64,000 nucleotides of DNA from Bacillota bacterium (GTDB lineage Bacteria > Bacillota > UBA4882 > UBA10575), in NCBI GenBank assembly GCA_012727895.1, contig JAAYGG010000040.1, positions 61,997-125,996 of the forward strand, given 5' to 3'. The notes under the pieces were generated by a model, which saw only the letters and a list, made by a program, of their open reading frames with translations, did no database searches and was not told where the DNA came from. Below, one piece after another: positions 40,801 to 50,083 of this stretch. Position numbers and translations under genes: made by a program. The first letter of the stretch is position 1, and each line of letters opens with the position of its first letter.

Positions 40801-41613
40801 TCACTCTGCCCGTAAAATCTCAATCTCCCCGAAAAGCCGGTCCTGCCTGACCCGGATCTTTTGCATGCGGATCAGTTCCAGGATCGCCAAAAAGCAAGTA
40901 ATCATCGATTTTTTGGTGGTAAGCCCGGAAAAAAGGGTACTGAAATAAACCCGTGGGCTCTGGGAAAGCCTCGCTATAATCGCGTCCATCCGTTCCTGGA
41001 TCGACTCGTGCTCTGTCGGCATCCCCTCCACTTCCAGGCGGGGGGTGAAACTCTCCAGTATGCTCCTGAAGGCCTGGATCAGATCCCATAAAGAGACCTC
41101 TCCTCCCAGCGGGTCATCGGGTTTATCCTCTTCCAGGTCGGGGAAGTCCCCGCTCGTGCGGTAATAAACCCGGCTCCATTTCTCCTCCTGCTCCCGGAGG
41201 GCGGCGGCCGCCTCTTTCACCTTCTTATACTCAAGCAGCCTCTCCACCAGTTCGCGGCGGGGATCTTCCTCCTCTTCTTCCCCCTCTTCCACCAGGGTTT
41301 CCGGCGGACGCGGCAAAAGCATACGGGCTTTGATCTGCATAAGCGTGGAGGCCATCACTAGAAAATCGCCGGCGCAGTAAAGATCCAACAACTCGATGGT
41401 TCTAAGGTATGCCAGGTATTCATCGGTAATGTAGGCAATGGGGATATCATAGATGTCAATCTCCGCCCGTTCGATCAGGTACAAAAGTAAATCCAGCGGG
41501 CCTTCAAAAACATCCAGTTTGACTTTGTATCCCGGTTGCCCGGCCTCTTCCCCGCTGATGGAGGAGCCCCGTAGGCGGCGGGCAAAAACCGGCTGTTTCT
41601 TGGCTAACACCAT
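40801..41613 (-). CDS. scpA: Segregation and condensation protein A
   Basis: Bacterial kleisin that bridges Smc heads with ScpB. About 270 residues with the family signature VKLDVFEGPLDLLLYLIERA (near 30-50), DIYDIPIAYITDEYLAYL and LLPRPPE, then an acidic linker (EEGEEEEEDPRREL) and the C-terminal winged helix SMITCFLAILELIRMQKI. The frame extends 11 codons upstream, but the ATG of MVLAKKQPV with GAGGAAG upstream is more likely. Confidence 0.95.
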   Translation of the reverse strand: MVLAKKQPVFARRLRGSSISGEEAGQPGYKVKLDVFEGPLDLLLYLIERAEIDIYDIPIAYITDEYLAYLRTIELLDLYCAGDFLVMASTLMQIKARMLLPRPPETLVEEGEEEEEDPRRELVERLLEYKKVKEAAAALREQEEKWSRVYYRTSGDFPDLEEDKPDDPLGGEVSLWDLIQAFRSILESFTPRLEVEGMPTEHESIQERMDAIIARLSQSPRVYFSTLFSGLTTKKSMITCFLAILELIRMQKIRVRQDRLFGEIEILRAE

Positions 41614-41657
41614 AAAACCCACTTCCTCAACGCGCCGGGCGCGCAATTCTCCCCGCT

Positions 41658-42209
41658 TTAATTCCGGCTATTCGCTTCCTGCAACAACGCCAATTCCGGC
41701 TCATAAAAGTTGGGCCGCGGGTCGTGGTGTCTCTTGATGAGACTGACCACCTTGGGGGAAAGGCCCAGGCTCTTCGCCATATAAGCTCCCCGCGTGGCAT
41801 GGACCAAATCCACATAAAGGGCGTAACGAAAAGAACGGCTCTTGTCCCGTACCGCCCAGCGCTTCTGCCCCCGGGGGAGCAGGTCCCGTACCAGGCGGAC
41901 GGGGAGCCGGTAGAGCCAAAGAATCTCCCCTTTGATCTTCCCCGCGTCATGCAATAAAGCCGCCTGCACCAGTTCCTTAAGATCGGCGATCCCCCGTTGA
42001 AAAGCGGCCTTGCGTACTATATACCGGGCCACCCGCAGGCTGTGTCTCTGGTCCAACAGGCTCATTTGGGAAAAAAGAAACCATCCCGCATCATCCAGGT
42101 ATTCCTTGGCAAATGCCTGTTTGTCAGGGCTGAGTTTTATCCCCAGCGAGTAACAGAGGCGTTCCCACCACCCCATAAATACGCCCACCTCCCGTCCGTG
42201 AGCAGCCAT
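41658..42209 (-). CDS. HD-domain protein (putative phosphohydrolase)
   Basis: A 183-residue protein with an HD fold: HSLRVARYIVRKA (first His), LVQAALLHDAGKIKGE (HD pair), VHATRGAYMAKSLGLSP and SLIKRHHDP for later ligands. HD proteins hydrolyse nucleotides or other phosphoesters; the substrate is unknown. An ATG with AAGGAG 8 nt upstream (MAAHGREVGV) is chosen over a longer frame that would overlap lysA. It lies 13 nt after lysA and 44 nt before scpA, so it is likely in one transcript with them. Confidence 0.82.
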   Translation of the reverse strand: MAAHGREVGVFMGWWERLCYSLGIKLSPDKQAFAKEYLDDAGWFLFSQMSLLDQRHSLRVARYIVRKAAFQRGIADLKELVQAALLHDAGKIKGEILWLYRLPVRLVRDLLPRGQKRWAVRDKSRSFRYALYVDLVHATRGAYMAKSLGLSPKVVSLIKRHHDPRPNFYEPELALLQEANSRN

Positions 42210-42222
42210 AAGTGCATCTCCT

Positions 42223-43569
42223 TCACCCTTCAACCGCTTCCCGCACTCCTTTCCCACAGAAACGGGGGGGAAGAAGATCATTCGCCACGATCTGCTCGTA
42301 GGTCTCCCGGGCCACGATCAACTCCCCTTGCCCGTTGGCGGCAAGCACAACCGCGGGGCGCGGCAGTCGATTATAATTACTGGCCATGGAATAAGTATAG
42401 GCCCCGGTGGCAAAAACCGCCAGGATATCCCCGGGTTCCGGTGCGGCCAGCGGTATATCCCGGATTAAAATATCCCCTGATTCGCAAGCTTTCCCGGCAA
42501 CCGTCACCACTTCCCCAGCGGGCCGGCCGGCCTTGTTGGCGACCACCGCCTCATAAACCGCCTGGTAAAGCGCGACCCGCGGGTTGTCCGCCATCCCCCC
42601 GTCCACCATCACATATCTCCTGATCCCGGGGATGGTTTTGATATTGCCAATGGTGTACAGGGTAACCCCGGCGTCACCCACAATCGAACGGCCCGGCTCC
42701 AAAACCAGTTTCGGCCAGGGGTAATCAAGAGCGGCAAAGACCTCCCGCACCATCTGCCCGGTCCGTTTGGCCGCTTCCCGGACGGGCAGCGGCTTGTCTT
42801 CCCGTGTATAGCGGATACCCAGGCCGCCGCCTAAATTCAGCACCTTGGCGATAAAACCCGTCTCGCGCCGGACCTCCACCATAAAACGGCCAAGAATACC
42901 GGCGGCAACCTCGTAAGAAGTCAGATCAAAGATCTGGGAGCCGATATGAGCATGAAACCCGGCCAGTTCCAAATAGGGCGATTCCAGGACGGTCTTTACC
43001 GCCCGCAGGGCCTGTCCCCCATTGATGGCCAGCCCGAATTTACTGTCTTCCTGGCCGGTTTGGATATAGACATGGGTATGGGCTTCAACCCCGGGCGCCA
43101 GGCGCAACAGGACCCGCTGGCGTTTTCCGGTCCCGCCCAGTAACTCCCTTAATAATTCCAGTTCATAAAGGCCGTCAACGACCAGGTACCCCACCCCGTT
43201 TTCCAGGGCCAGCGCCAATTCCTCCCGGGATTTATTGTTGCCGTGAAAATAGATCTTCTCCGGGGGAAACCCCGCTTTCAGGGCGGTAAAAAGCTCCCCC
43301 CCGGAGACCACGTCAAGGCCGAGCCCTTCCTGTTCCACGAGGCAACAGATGGCCCGGCACAAGAAGGCTTTCCCGGCATAACAGACTTGCGTCTCCGGGT
43401 AGGCCTCCGCCAACCCGGCCACGTAATCCCGGCAATTCTGGCGGATCCTGGTTTCATCCAGCACATAGAGGGGAGTCCCGAATTTTTTTGCCAGTTCAAC
43501 CGTGTCACACCCGGAAACTTCCAAGTGGCCTTGGGAATTAATCTGGAAATGCTCCGGGATATTCGTCAT
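42223..43569 (-). CDS. lysA: Diaminopimelate decarboxylase
   Basis: PLP enzyme for the last step of lysine synthesis, fold type III, about 448 residues. Features: VCYAGKAFLCRAIC with the PLP Lys, LDVVSGGELFTALKAGF, YFHGNNKSREEL, GFHAHIGSQIFD, LNLGGGLGIRYT, EPGRSIVGDAG, VDGGMADNPR and GKACESGDIL with the catalytic Cys. The ATG of MTNIPEHF has GGAGGAG about 8 nt upstream; the longer frame lacks such a box. Confidence 0.96.
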   Translation of the reverse strand: MTNIPEHFQINSQGHLEVSGCDTVELAKKFGTPLYVLDETRIRQNCRDYVAGLAEAYPETQVCYAGKAFLCRAICCLVEQEGLGLDVVSGGELFTALKAGFPPEKIYFHGNNKSREELALALENGVGYLVVDGLYELELLRELLGGTGKRQRVLLRLAPGVEAHTHVYIQTGQEDSKFGLAINGGQALRAVKTVLESPYLELAGFHAHIGSQIFDLTSYEVAAGILGRFMVEVRRETGFIAKVLNLGGGLGIRYTREDKPLPVREAAKRTGQMVREVFAALDYPWPKLVLEPGRSIVGDAGVTLYTIGNIKTIPGIRRYVMVDGGMADNPRVALYQAVYEAVVANKAGRPAGEVVTVAGKACESGDILIRDIPLAAPEPGDILAVFATGAYTYSMASNYNRLPRPAVVLAANGQGELIVARETYEQIVANDLLPPRFCGKGVREAVEG

Positions 43570-43620
43570 CAAGATGCTCCTCCCATGTTTTCTCCATTTT
43601 ATCAATTTTATCATTGGTTT

Positions 43621-45288
43621 TTATTCATAGTCAAGGAAAAAACAGCTACCCCCGATGAATTCCCGGAGAAGGGAGTTGGCCGGCACCTCCTTGTCGGAAA
43701 GGGGGAGAAAATAACTGAGGAACCGCAGCAGGCGTTCGGCCTCCGAATAATCGGGGGAGTCGGGCGTAACCTCTTTCAATAGCGGTTCGATATACGGCTT
43801 TAAGACCGCCAGTTCATAGATTAAATTGGAATTGAACATCGCGTCGGCCTCTTCCTGGAAGGGGAAGATATTCTGCTCCTCCCCCCGGCGGACGTCGTGC
43901 CAGAGGCGCAGCGTGGCGGCGGCCCCGTAGGACCGGAACTGGCTGTCCCGGACAATCCGCCGGATCAGCCGGTTGTCCGTGGTGGGGATCCGGTTGTGAT
44001 CATCCAAGTTCAACTGGGTCAGAGCGCTGACATAGATCTTGAATTTCCGGTCTTTCGGCACCATCTCGGTTAAGCGCTCGTTCAGGCCGTGAATCCCTTC
44101 GATAATGACCGGCTGGTCCGGGGAGATCTTTAACTTCTCCCCCCGGTACTCCCGTTTGCCGGTGAGGAAGTTGAAACGGGGGATCTCAATCTCTTCGCCC
44201 AAAATCAATAAGGCTAGATGTTCGTTGAACAACTCCAGGTCAATGTTTTCTATGGCCTCAAAATCCGGATCACCGTTGGGTTTACGCGGGGCGGACTTCC
44301 GGTCCAGAAAATAATCGTCCAAAGAGATTAAGACCGGCCGCACCCCGTTCACCTGCAACTGCACGGAGAGGCGTTGGACAAAGGTGGTCTTCCCGGAGGA
44401 AGAAGGCCCGGCCACCAGGACCAGGCGGATCCGCCCCCGGTCCTTCGTGATTTCGTCCGCCAGGTAAGCAATGTTCTTCTCGTGCAGGGCCTCGCTGATC
44501 CGGATTAATTCCGGGCCTTTCCCATCCCTTATATACTTATTCAGGTAACCCACATCGCAAAGACCGAGCGTCCGGCCCCAGAGCGCGTGATCGTAAAAGA
44601 CCTCCCCGAGTTTGCGCTGGTGGACAAAGACCGGTAAGGCCACCGGGTTTTCCACTGTGGGATAGCGGAGAACAAAACCGGGCAGGTGGAAGCGGAGTTC
44701 AAAAAGGCGGAGATAACCCGTGCTAGGTACCATATAATCATAAAAATAATCATGGAACCAACCGCAACGGTAGATCTGGACTTTAGGGGTGTTTGCAAAT
44801 TCCAATAAGCGGACCTTGTCTTCCTGGCCGTCCTCGGCAAAGAGGCGCCGGGCCTCCGCCACCGGCATGATCAGCTTTTCAATCTTCTCGTCGGCGGCGA
44901 TAATCTCCCGCATCCGCTCTTCAATCTGGCGGAGGTCCTTCTCGGAAAACGGGTGTCCGGGGTGGTAGATTTCACCGTACAGCCCCTTGTTCAGCGAATG
45001 TTCAATCCGCAAGCGGCTGTTGGGAAAGAGCTCCCGCGTTGCCCGGGCCAGGACTAAAATAAGGCTGCGGCTGTAAATCCGTACGCCCGCCTGGATCCCG
45101 AGGTCAACCGGGACAATCTCTGCATCCTCCTCAATCCTGGTGGTCAATTCCCTGAGAATATTATTAACCCGGGCGGCCACCACCAACGGCCCTTCTTTTC
45201 CGGGCCCGGCGCCCAGGATCTCTTCCAAAGTCGCGCCTTTTGGCACCTTTTTCTTCCCATCCGGCAGTTTTACTTCGATATACTCCAT
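43621..45288 (-). CDS. Uridine kinase-like protein with N-terminal TGS/threonyl-tRNA synthetase-like domains
   Basis: A 555-residue protein. Residues 1-65 are a TGS-like domain (IEVKLPDGKKKVPKGATLEE). About 66-170 resemble the second additional domain of ThrRS (RIEHSLNKGLYGEIY, HPFSEKDLRQIEERM). A P-loop kinase of the uridine kinase/phosphoribulokinase type fills about 285-555, with GPSSSGKTT at 294-302, ISLDDYFLDR, VIIEGIHGLNERLTEM and RDSQFRSYGAAATLRLW. This architecture is common in Bacillota and Thermotogota but its physiological substrate is unsettled. The ATG is preceded by AAGGGGAA. Confidence 0.88.
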   Translation of the reverse strand: MEYIEVKLPDGKKKVPKGATLEEILGAGPGKEGPLVVAARVNNILRELTTRIEEDAEIVPVDLGIQAGVRIYSRSLILVLARATRELFPNSRLRIEHSLNKGLYGEIYHPGHPFSEKDLRQIEERMREIIAADEKIEKLIMPVAEARRLFAEDGQEDKVRLLEFANTPKVQIYRCGWFHDYFYDYMVPSTGYLRLFELRFHLPGFVLRYPTVENPVALPVFVHQRKLGEVFYDHALWGRTLGLCDVGYLNKYIRDGKGPELIRISEALHEKNIAYLADEITKDRGRIRLVLVAGPSSSGKTTFVQRLSVQLQVNGVRPVLISLDDYFLDRKSAPRKPNGDPDFEAIENIDLELFNEHLALLILGEEIEIPRFNFLTGKREYRGEKLKISPDQPVIIEGIHGLNERLTEMVPKDRKFKIYVSALTQLNLDDHNRIPTTDNRLIRRIVRDSQFRSYGAAATLRLWHDVRRGEEQNIFPFQEEADAMFNSNLIYELAVLKPYIEPLLKEVTPDSPDYSEAERLLRFLSYFLPLSDKEVPANSLLREFIGGSCFFLDYE

Positions 45289-45358
45289 TTCCCCTTCCGC
45301 CTCCTTTTCTCCGGTAATCGCAACCCCTTTGTTTCCCAGTATAAGCGGCAAACCGCCT

Positions 45359-45631
45359 TTAAAACCTGATCGCAAACCCCTCGTAGTTTTTCAGGTCAGC
45401 CTTCTTGTTTATCTCCAGGTTCTCAACATAGGCATAGCGGGGTCCCTCCCGGACGCTCTCCAGAAAAAGCCGGAGGTCTTCTTCCGTACCCTCGGCCTCT
45501 ATCTCCACGGTCCCGTCAAACCTATTCTTTACCCAGCCGCGGATTCCATACAAAGAAGCCCTTTCCCGCACAAAAAAACGGAACCCCACTCCTTGGACAC
45601 GGCCATAGACGATAATATGATAACGGACCAT
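45359..45631 (-). CDS. acyP: Acylphosphatase
   Basis: Small enzyme (90 residues) hydrolysing acyl phosphates. It has GRVQGVGFRFFVRERA with the phosphate-binding loop and catalytic Arg, and GWVKNRFDGTVEIEAEG with the catalytic Asn. The last residues (NYEGFAIRF) match the family end. It is upstream of the kinase-like gene on the same strand. Confidence 0.93.
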   Translation of the reverse strand: MVRYHIIVYGRVQGVGFRFFVRERASLYGIRGWVKNRFDGTVEIEAEGTEEDLRLFLESVREGPRYAYVENLEINKKADLKNYEGFAIRF

Positions 45632-45872
45632 CCGCCAACCCCCGTGTTCTAATACTTATCTACTATTATACATCAAAAAAGACTTTTTTGATATGCACAT
45701 CTACAGCCCGCGACGCGCCTCCTTCCCTTCCCCCGACCCGTAATTCCCGGCGCGTTTCCGGGTCCCCATTATCCTGGCAAAACTGGGGCAAATCCTATTC
45801 TACCGGCGCATTCTGGAATTTTTGCTGCTTTCATGGTATCATGAAAACAGGAAAAAGGAGGCGCATCTGTCC

Positions 45873-47603
45873 TTGAAAAACCTGCTGAAAATCTTAAAAT
45901 ACGCCCGGCCCTATTGGGGCTACTTGATAATCGCCGGGATCAGCCTGCTCCTGGTGACCGGGATTAACCTGGTCGCCCCGATGCTCATCCGCAGCCTGGT
46001 GGCGATCCTCAACAACAGCGCCTATGGCCCTGAAAACCCTCTCCTTTCGGGCATAAAAACCCTGGCGTTGCTGTTGGCCATAGCATACCTGGCCAGGGCG
46101 GTTTTTACCTTCTTCTACCGCTACCTGGCGCACCTGGCCGCCTGGAACCTGGTGGCCGACATGAGGACCCGGGTCTACAGCCACCTGCAGGGCCTTTCCC
46201 TCCGCTATTACCACCAGCGGCAAACCGGTGAGTTAATGTCGCGTACCGCCAATGACCCGGCCACCTTTGAGGTGCTGATCGCCCACGCCGTTCCGGATCT
46301 CATCGTTAACCTCCTGGTCTTCATTGGCGTCAGTATCATTCTTTTTCACCTCAATCCCTTCCTGGCCCTTTGCGCCCTTTTCCCCGTACCCTTCATGTTT
46401 CTTGCGGGGATTGGTTTCACCAAAAAGGTCCTGCCCAGCTTCCGCCGGGCCCAGCACCGGCTGGCCGAGTTCAACGCCGTTTTGCAGGATAACCTCTCGG
46501 GAATCAAGGAGATCCAAGTCTTCAACCAGCAAGAACGGGAATTTTGCCGCATCCGGACGGGCGCCAGGAACCACGCGGCCACCCTCCTTCATGCCCTGAA
46601 GCTGAGCGCCATCTTCCACCCGGCAATTGAGTTCTTCAGCAGTTTTGGCAATGTGATTGTTGTCGGGATCGGCGGGGTTATGGCCTTAAAAGGCCTCCTG
46701 CCGCTGGAAGACGTGGTGGGGTTCCTGCTCTACCTGGGCATCTTCTACCAGCCCATCGGCGCCCTCGCCCGGGTCCTGGAAGATCTCCAGCAGGCGCTGG
46801 CCGGCGCGGAACGGGTCTTTGAGGTCCTGGAAGAAGAGCCGGATGTAAAAGAGAAGAAACACCCGATCATCTTAAAGAAGGTGGAGGGAAAGATCACCTT
46901 TGACCGGGTTTCTTTCCGTTATCATAGCGAGGGGGAGGATGTGCTGAAGGATATCTCCTTCACTGTCAACCCCCGGGAGATGCTGGCGATCGTCGGCCCC
47001 ACCGGCGTCGGCAAATCCACCCTGGTCAGTCTCATCCCCCGCTTCTATGACCCGACCGCCGGGCGGGTTTTAATCGATGATATCGATATCAGGGACGTCT
47101 CCCTCTTTTCCCTGCGCAACCAGATCAGCATGGTCCTGCAGGATGTCTTCCTCTTCAACGGGACGATCGCCGAGAACATCGCCTACAGCAGCAGGAACGC
47201 TACCATGGCGGAGATTGAGGCGGCGGCCCGGGCGGCTTATGCCCACGACTTCATCATGGCCATGCCCGACGGTTACGACAGTTACATCGGCGAACGGGGG
47301 ATCAGGCTCTCCGGCGGCCAGAAGCAACGGCTCTCCATTGCCCGGGCGATCCTGCGTAACGCGCCCATCCTCATCCTGGACGAAGCCACCGCCTCCGTGG
47401 ACGTGGAGACGGAACGCCAGATCCAGCAGGCCATCGATAACCTGGTGAAAGACCGGACGATCATTGTCATCGCCCACCGTTTGTCCACTGTCGAAAAGGC
47501 CGACCGCATCATCTACCTCCAGGACGGCGTCATCGCTGAAAGCGGCGCCCACGAGGAGTTAATGGCTAAGAAGGGCCTCTATTACAAGTGGCATCAGGTC
47601 TGA
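45873..47603 (+). CDS. ABC transporter, fused permease/ATPase (exporter type)
   Basis: Homodimer-type ABC exporter of the cytoplasmic membrane, about 576 residues. Residues 1-310 hold six membrane helices (LIIAGISLLLVTGINLVAPM; LVFIGVSIILFHLNPFLALC). The ATPase domain has Walker A VGPTGVGKST, a Q-loop ISMVLQDVFLF, signature RLSGGQKQRLS, Walker B ILILDEATASVD and switch His IIVIAHRLST. It resembles lipid or multidrug exporters; the substrate is unknown. The longest frame starts at a TTG inside the likely -10 region (TATCAT, about 45836), so I use the TTG (MKNLLKILKY) downstream of AAGGAGG, though the spacing of 11 nt is long. Confidence 0.92.
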   Translation: MKNLLKILKYARPYWGYLIIAGISLLLVTGINLVAPMLIRSLVAILNNSAYGPENPLLSGIKTLALLLAIAYLARAVFTFFYRYLAHLAAWNLVADMRTRVYSHLQGLSLRYYHQRQTGELMSRTANDPATFEVLIAHAVPDLIVNLLVFIGVSIILFHLNPFLALCALFPVPFMFLAGIGFTKKVLPSFRRAQHRLAEFNAVLQDNLSGIKEIQVFNQQEREFCRIRTGARNHAATLLHALKLSAIFHPAIEFFSSFGNVIVVGIGGVMALKGLLPLEDVVGFLLYLGIFYQPIGALARVLEDLQQALAGAERVFEVLEEEPDVKEKKHPIILKKVEGKITFDRVSFRYHSEGEDVLKDISFTVNPREMLAIVGPTGVGKSTLVSLIPRFYDPTAGRVLIDDIDIRDVSLFSLRNQISMVLQDVFLFNGTIAENIAYSSRNATMAEIEAAARAAYAHDFIMAMPDGYDSYIGERGIRLSGGQKQRLSIARAILRNAPILILDEATASVDVETERQIQQAIDNLVKDRTIIVIAHRLSTVEKADRIIYLQDGVIAESGAHEELMAKKGLYYKWHQV

Positions 47604-47679
47604 TCTCTAAACCGTGGCGTTAAGCCCGGCTAAACCTTGAACGAACTTTGAGATAAAACCCGATCTTAAGAAATGAAGA

Positions 47680-47701
47680 AGCGGGCCTCGCGAGGCCCGC
47701 T
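47680..47701. terminator. Bidirectional terminator between the ABC exporter and araD
   Basis: A perfect 22-bp palindrome, AGCGGGCCTCG and its inverse, with CTTTCATTT on the plus side and TTCTTCATTT on the minus side. It is placed between convergent stop codons. Confidence 0.75.
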
Positions 47702-47704
47702 CTT

Positions 47705-48397
47705 TCATTTACCTTGTCCGTAGTAGGCTCCCTTGCCATGTTTCCGCAGGAAATGCCGGTCCAGCAATTCCTGGCCGATTGCCGGTGTCTCTTCTGCAAT
47801 CATCTTGGTCATAAAGGCAATCTTCGCGATCTCTTCTAAAACAAGGCTATTCTCTACCGCCTTTTCCGGATCTTTGCCCCAGGTGAACGGCGCGTGGCTG
47901 GCCACCAGGACCCCGGGGAAATCCATGCAGTCCCGGCCTTGCAGGGTTTCCACAATCACCCGGCCGGTGTTGGCTTCATAGTCCTCCCCGATCTCAGCGG
48001 CTGTCAACCGCCGGGTACAGGGGATCTCGCCGTAGCAATAATCCGCATGGGTCGTACCGAAACAGGGAATGGCCTGGCACGCTTGTGCCCACGCCGTCGC
48101 CCAGGGGGAATGGGTATGGGCCACCCCGCCGATCTCCGGGAAATGCTTGTAGAGTTCCAGGTGCGTAGGGGTGTCGGTGGAGGGTTTGAAATCGCCTTCC
48201 ACCACCCGGCCACCGGTATCCACCACCACCATTTTTTCCACGGTTAACTCTTCATACGGTACCCCGCTGGGCTTAATCACAATCAAGCCCTTTTCCCGGT
48301 CGATCCCGCTGACATTCCCCCAGGTACAGATGACCAGTTTCGCCCTTTGCAGCTCAAGGTTGGCCTCAAGCACTCTTCTTTTCAGATCCGCCAGCAT
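47705..48397 (-). CDS. araD: L-ribulose-5-phosphate 4-epimerase
   Basis: Zinc enzyme converting L-ribulose 5-phosphate to D-xylulose 5-phosphate, last step of arabinose entry to the pentose phosphate pathway. 230 residues with TWGNVSGIDREKGLIVIKPSG, the zinc-binding GVAHTHSPWATAWAQ, GTTHADYCYGEIP and VLVASHAPFTWG. It shares one base with the araB stop (TGATG), so translation is coupled. Confidence 0.96.
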   Translation of the reverse strand: MLADLKRRVLEANLELQRAKLVICTWGNVSGIDREKGLIVIKPSGVPYEELTVEKMVVVDTGGRVVEGDFKPSTDTPTHLELYKHFPEIGGVAHTHSPWATAWAQACQAIPCFGTTHADYCYGEIPCTRRLTAAEIGEDYEANTGRVIVETLQGRDCMDFPGVLVASHAPFTWGKDPEKAVENSLVLEEIAKIAFMTKMIAEETPAIGQELLDRHFLRKHGKGAYYGQGK

Positions 48398-50070
48398 CAG
48401 AACTGGTCCTCCATAAACCGCCCGAGGAGAAGGTATTTCTCGTACAACCGGTCGTAAACCCCCGCCATTTCCCCGTTGGGGAAATAGGTCTCACTGAAGT
48501 CACTGGCCATCCGGGCCTGCGCCTCGTAGACGGAAGGATAGAGCCCGGCGGCGGCCGCAGCGAAGATCGCCGCTCCCAATGCACAAGCCTGTTCGGACCG
48601 GACCACTTTGATCGGCATTTTCAACACATCCGCAGTGACCTGCATCACAAAGGGGTTTTTCTTGGCGATCCCGCCCATGGCAATCACCTGTTCAATGGCG
48701 ATACCCTCCGCAATGAACCGGTCGACAATGGCCCTGGCGCCAAAGGCCGTCGCCTCCACCAGCGCCCGGAAGATCCTCGCCGGGGTTGTTCCCAGGGTCA
48801 GCCCGGCCAGGGCGCCTTTAAGGCTCTGGTCGGCATCGGGGGTCCGGCGCCCGTTTAGCCAGTCCAGCGCCAGCAATGAGTTTTCATCCACAGCAAGCTC
48901 CATGGCTTCCCTGGTCAGGGCGGGGAAGATCCCTTCCCGTACTTCGCTAATAACCAGTTCCCTGGTGGCCTCATCCAAACGGGTACTCTCTTTCAACAGG
49001 GTTTTCAGGGGCCAGGAGAGGATCTCCCGGAACCAGGCATAAACATCGCCGTAGGCCGATTGCCCGGCTTCCAGCCCGATCATCCCCGGGAGCACCGAGC
49101 CGTCCACCTGGCCGCAGATCCCCCTGATCAGCTTCCCGCCGACCTCTTCCGGGGAGGCCACCATAATATCACAGGTGGAGGTCCCCATTATCTTGACCAG
49201 GGTTGCCTTGGTGATCCCGCCGCCGACCGCACCCATGTGCGCGTCGAAACCGCCGACAGCCACCGCGATCCCAGGGCGCAACCCTAACCGTTCCGCCCAC
49301 TCCTGGCTGAGGCCGCCGGCCTTCTGGTCCATGGTGTAGGTCTCCTGGTACAAGCGGTCCCGCAAACCCCGGAGGGACGGGTCCAGGAGGACCAGAAACT
49401 CCTCATCCGGCAGGCCGCCCCAGTCCGGATGCCACATGGCCTTATGCCCGGCCGCACACCGGCTCCGCTTGATGGCATGGGCGTCTTCCACCCCGGTCAA
49501 CAGGGCGGGGATCCAATCGCAAAGCTCAACCCAGGAATAGGTTGCTTCCCGCACCTGCGGGTCCTGGCGGTAAATATGCATGATCTTCGCCCAAAACCAT
49601 TCGGAGGAGTATATGCCCCCCTCGTAACAGGTGAAATCCCTTCCGCCCCAATTCTTCGCATGATGATTGATCTCTTCCGTCTCCTGGACCGCGGTGTGGT
49701 CCTTCCATAAGACAAACATGGCATTGGGGTTCGTGGCAAACTCCTCTTTCAGGGCTAAAGGCCTTCCCTCCCGGTCAACTGCGCACGGTGTGGAACCGGT
49801 GGTATCAACCCCGATCCCGGCCACCCTTTCCCCGGCGCCGGGAGGCAATTGGGCCAGGGCTTCTTTGACCGCCGTCTCCATGCTTTCAATGTAGTCCAGC
49901 GGGTGATGGCGGAATTGGTTCACCGCCGGGTCGGAATAGAGCCCCTGCTTCCAGCGGGGGTAATCGCAGACGGCAGCCGCCTCCTCCTTCCCGTCAGCGG
50001 CATTTACCACCACCGCCCGGACCGAGTCGGTACCAAAGTCAATGCCAATGACCAGATCGGCCTTTTCCAT
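48397..50070 (-). CDS. araB: L-ribulokinase
   Basis: FGGY-family kinase that phosphorylates L-ribulose, 557 residues, normal for AraB. Motifs: VIGIDFGTDSVRAVVV, GIGVDTTGSTPCAVDREGRP, VLWKDHTA, GGFDAHMGAVGGGI and MGTSTCDIMV, with a C-terminal ATP region IEQVIAMGGIAKKNPFVMQV. It is in the middle of isomerase-araB-araD. Confidence 0.96.
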   Translation of the reverse strand: MEKADLVIGIDFGTDSVRAVVVNAADGKEEAAAVCDYPRWKQGLYSDPAVNQFRHHPLDYIESMETAVKEALAQLPPGAGERVAGIGVDTTGSTPCAVDREGRPLALKEEFATNPNAMFVLWKDHTAVQETEEINHHAKNWGGRDFTCYEGGIYSSEWFWAKIMHIYRQDPQVREATYSWVELCDWIPALLTGVEDAHAIKRSRCAAGHKAMWHPDWGGLPDEEFLVLLDPSLRGLRDRLYQETYTMDQKAGGLSQEWAERLGLRPGIAVAVGGFDAHMGAVGGGITKATLVKIMGTSTCDIMVASPEEVGGKLIRGICGQVDGSVLPGMIGLEAGQSAYGDVYAWFREILSWPLKTLLKESTRLDEATRELVISEVREGIFPALTREAMELAVDENSLLALDWLNGRRTPDADQSLKGALAGLTLGTTPARIFRALVEATAFGARAIVDRFIAEGIAIEQVIAMGGIAKKNPFVMQVTADVLKMPIKVVRSEQACALGAAIFAAAAAGLYPSVYEAQARMASDFSETYFPNGEMAGVYDRLYEKYLLLGRFMEDQF

Positions 50071-50083
50071 CCGCGCCCCTCCT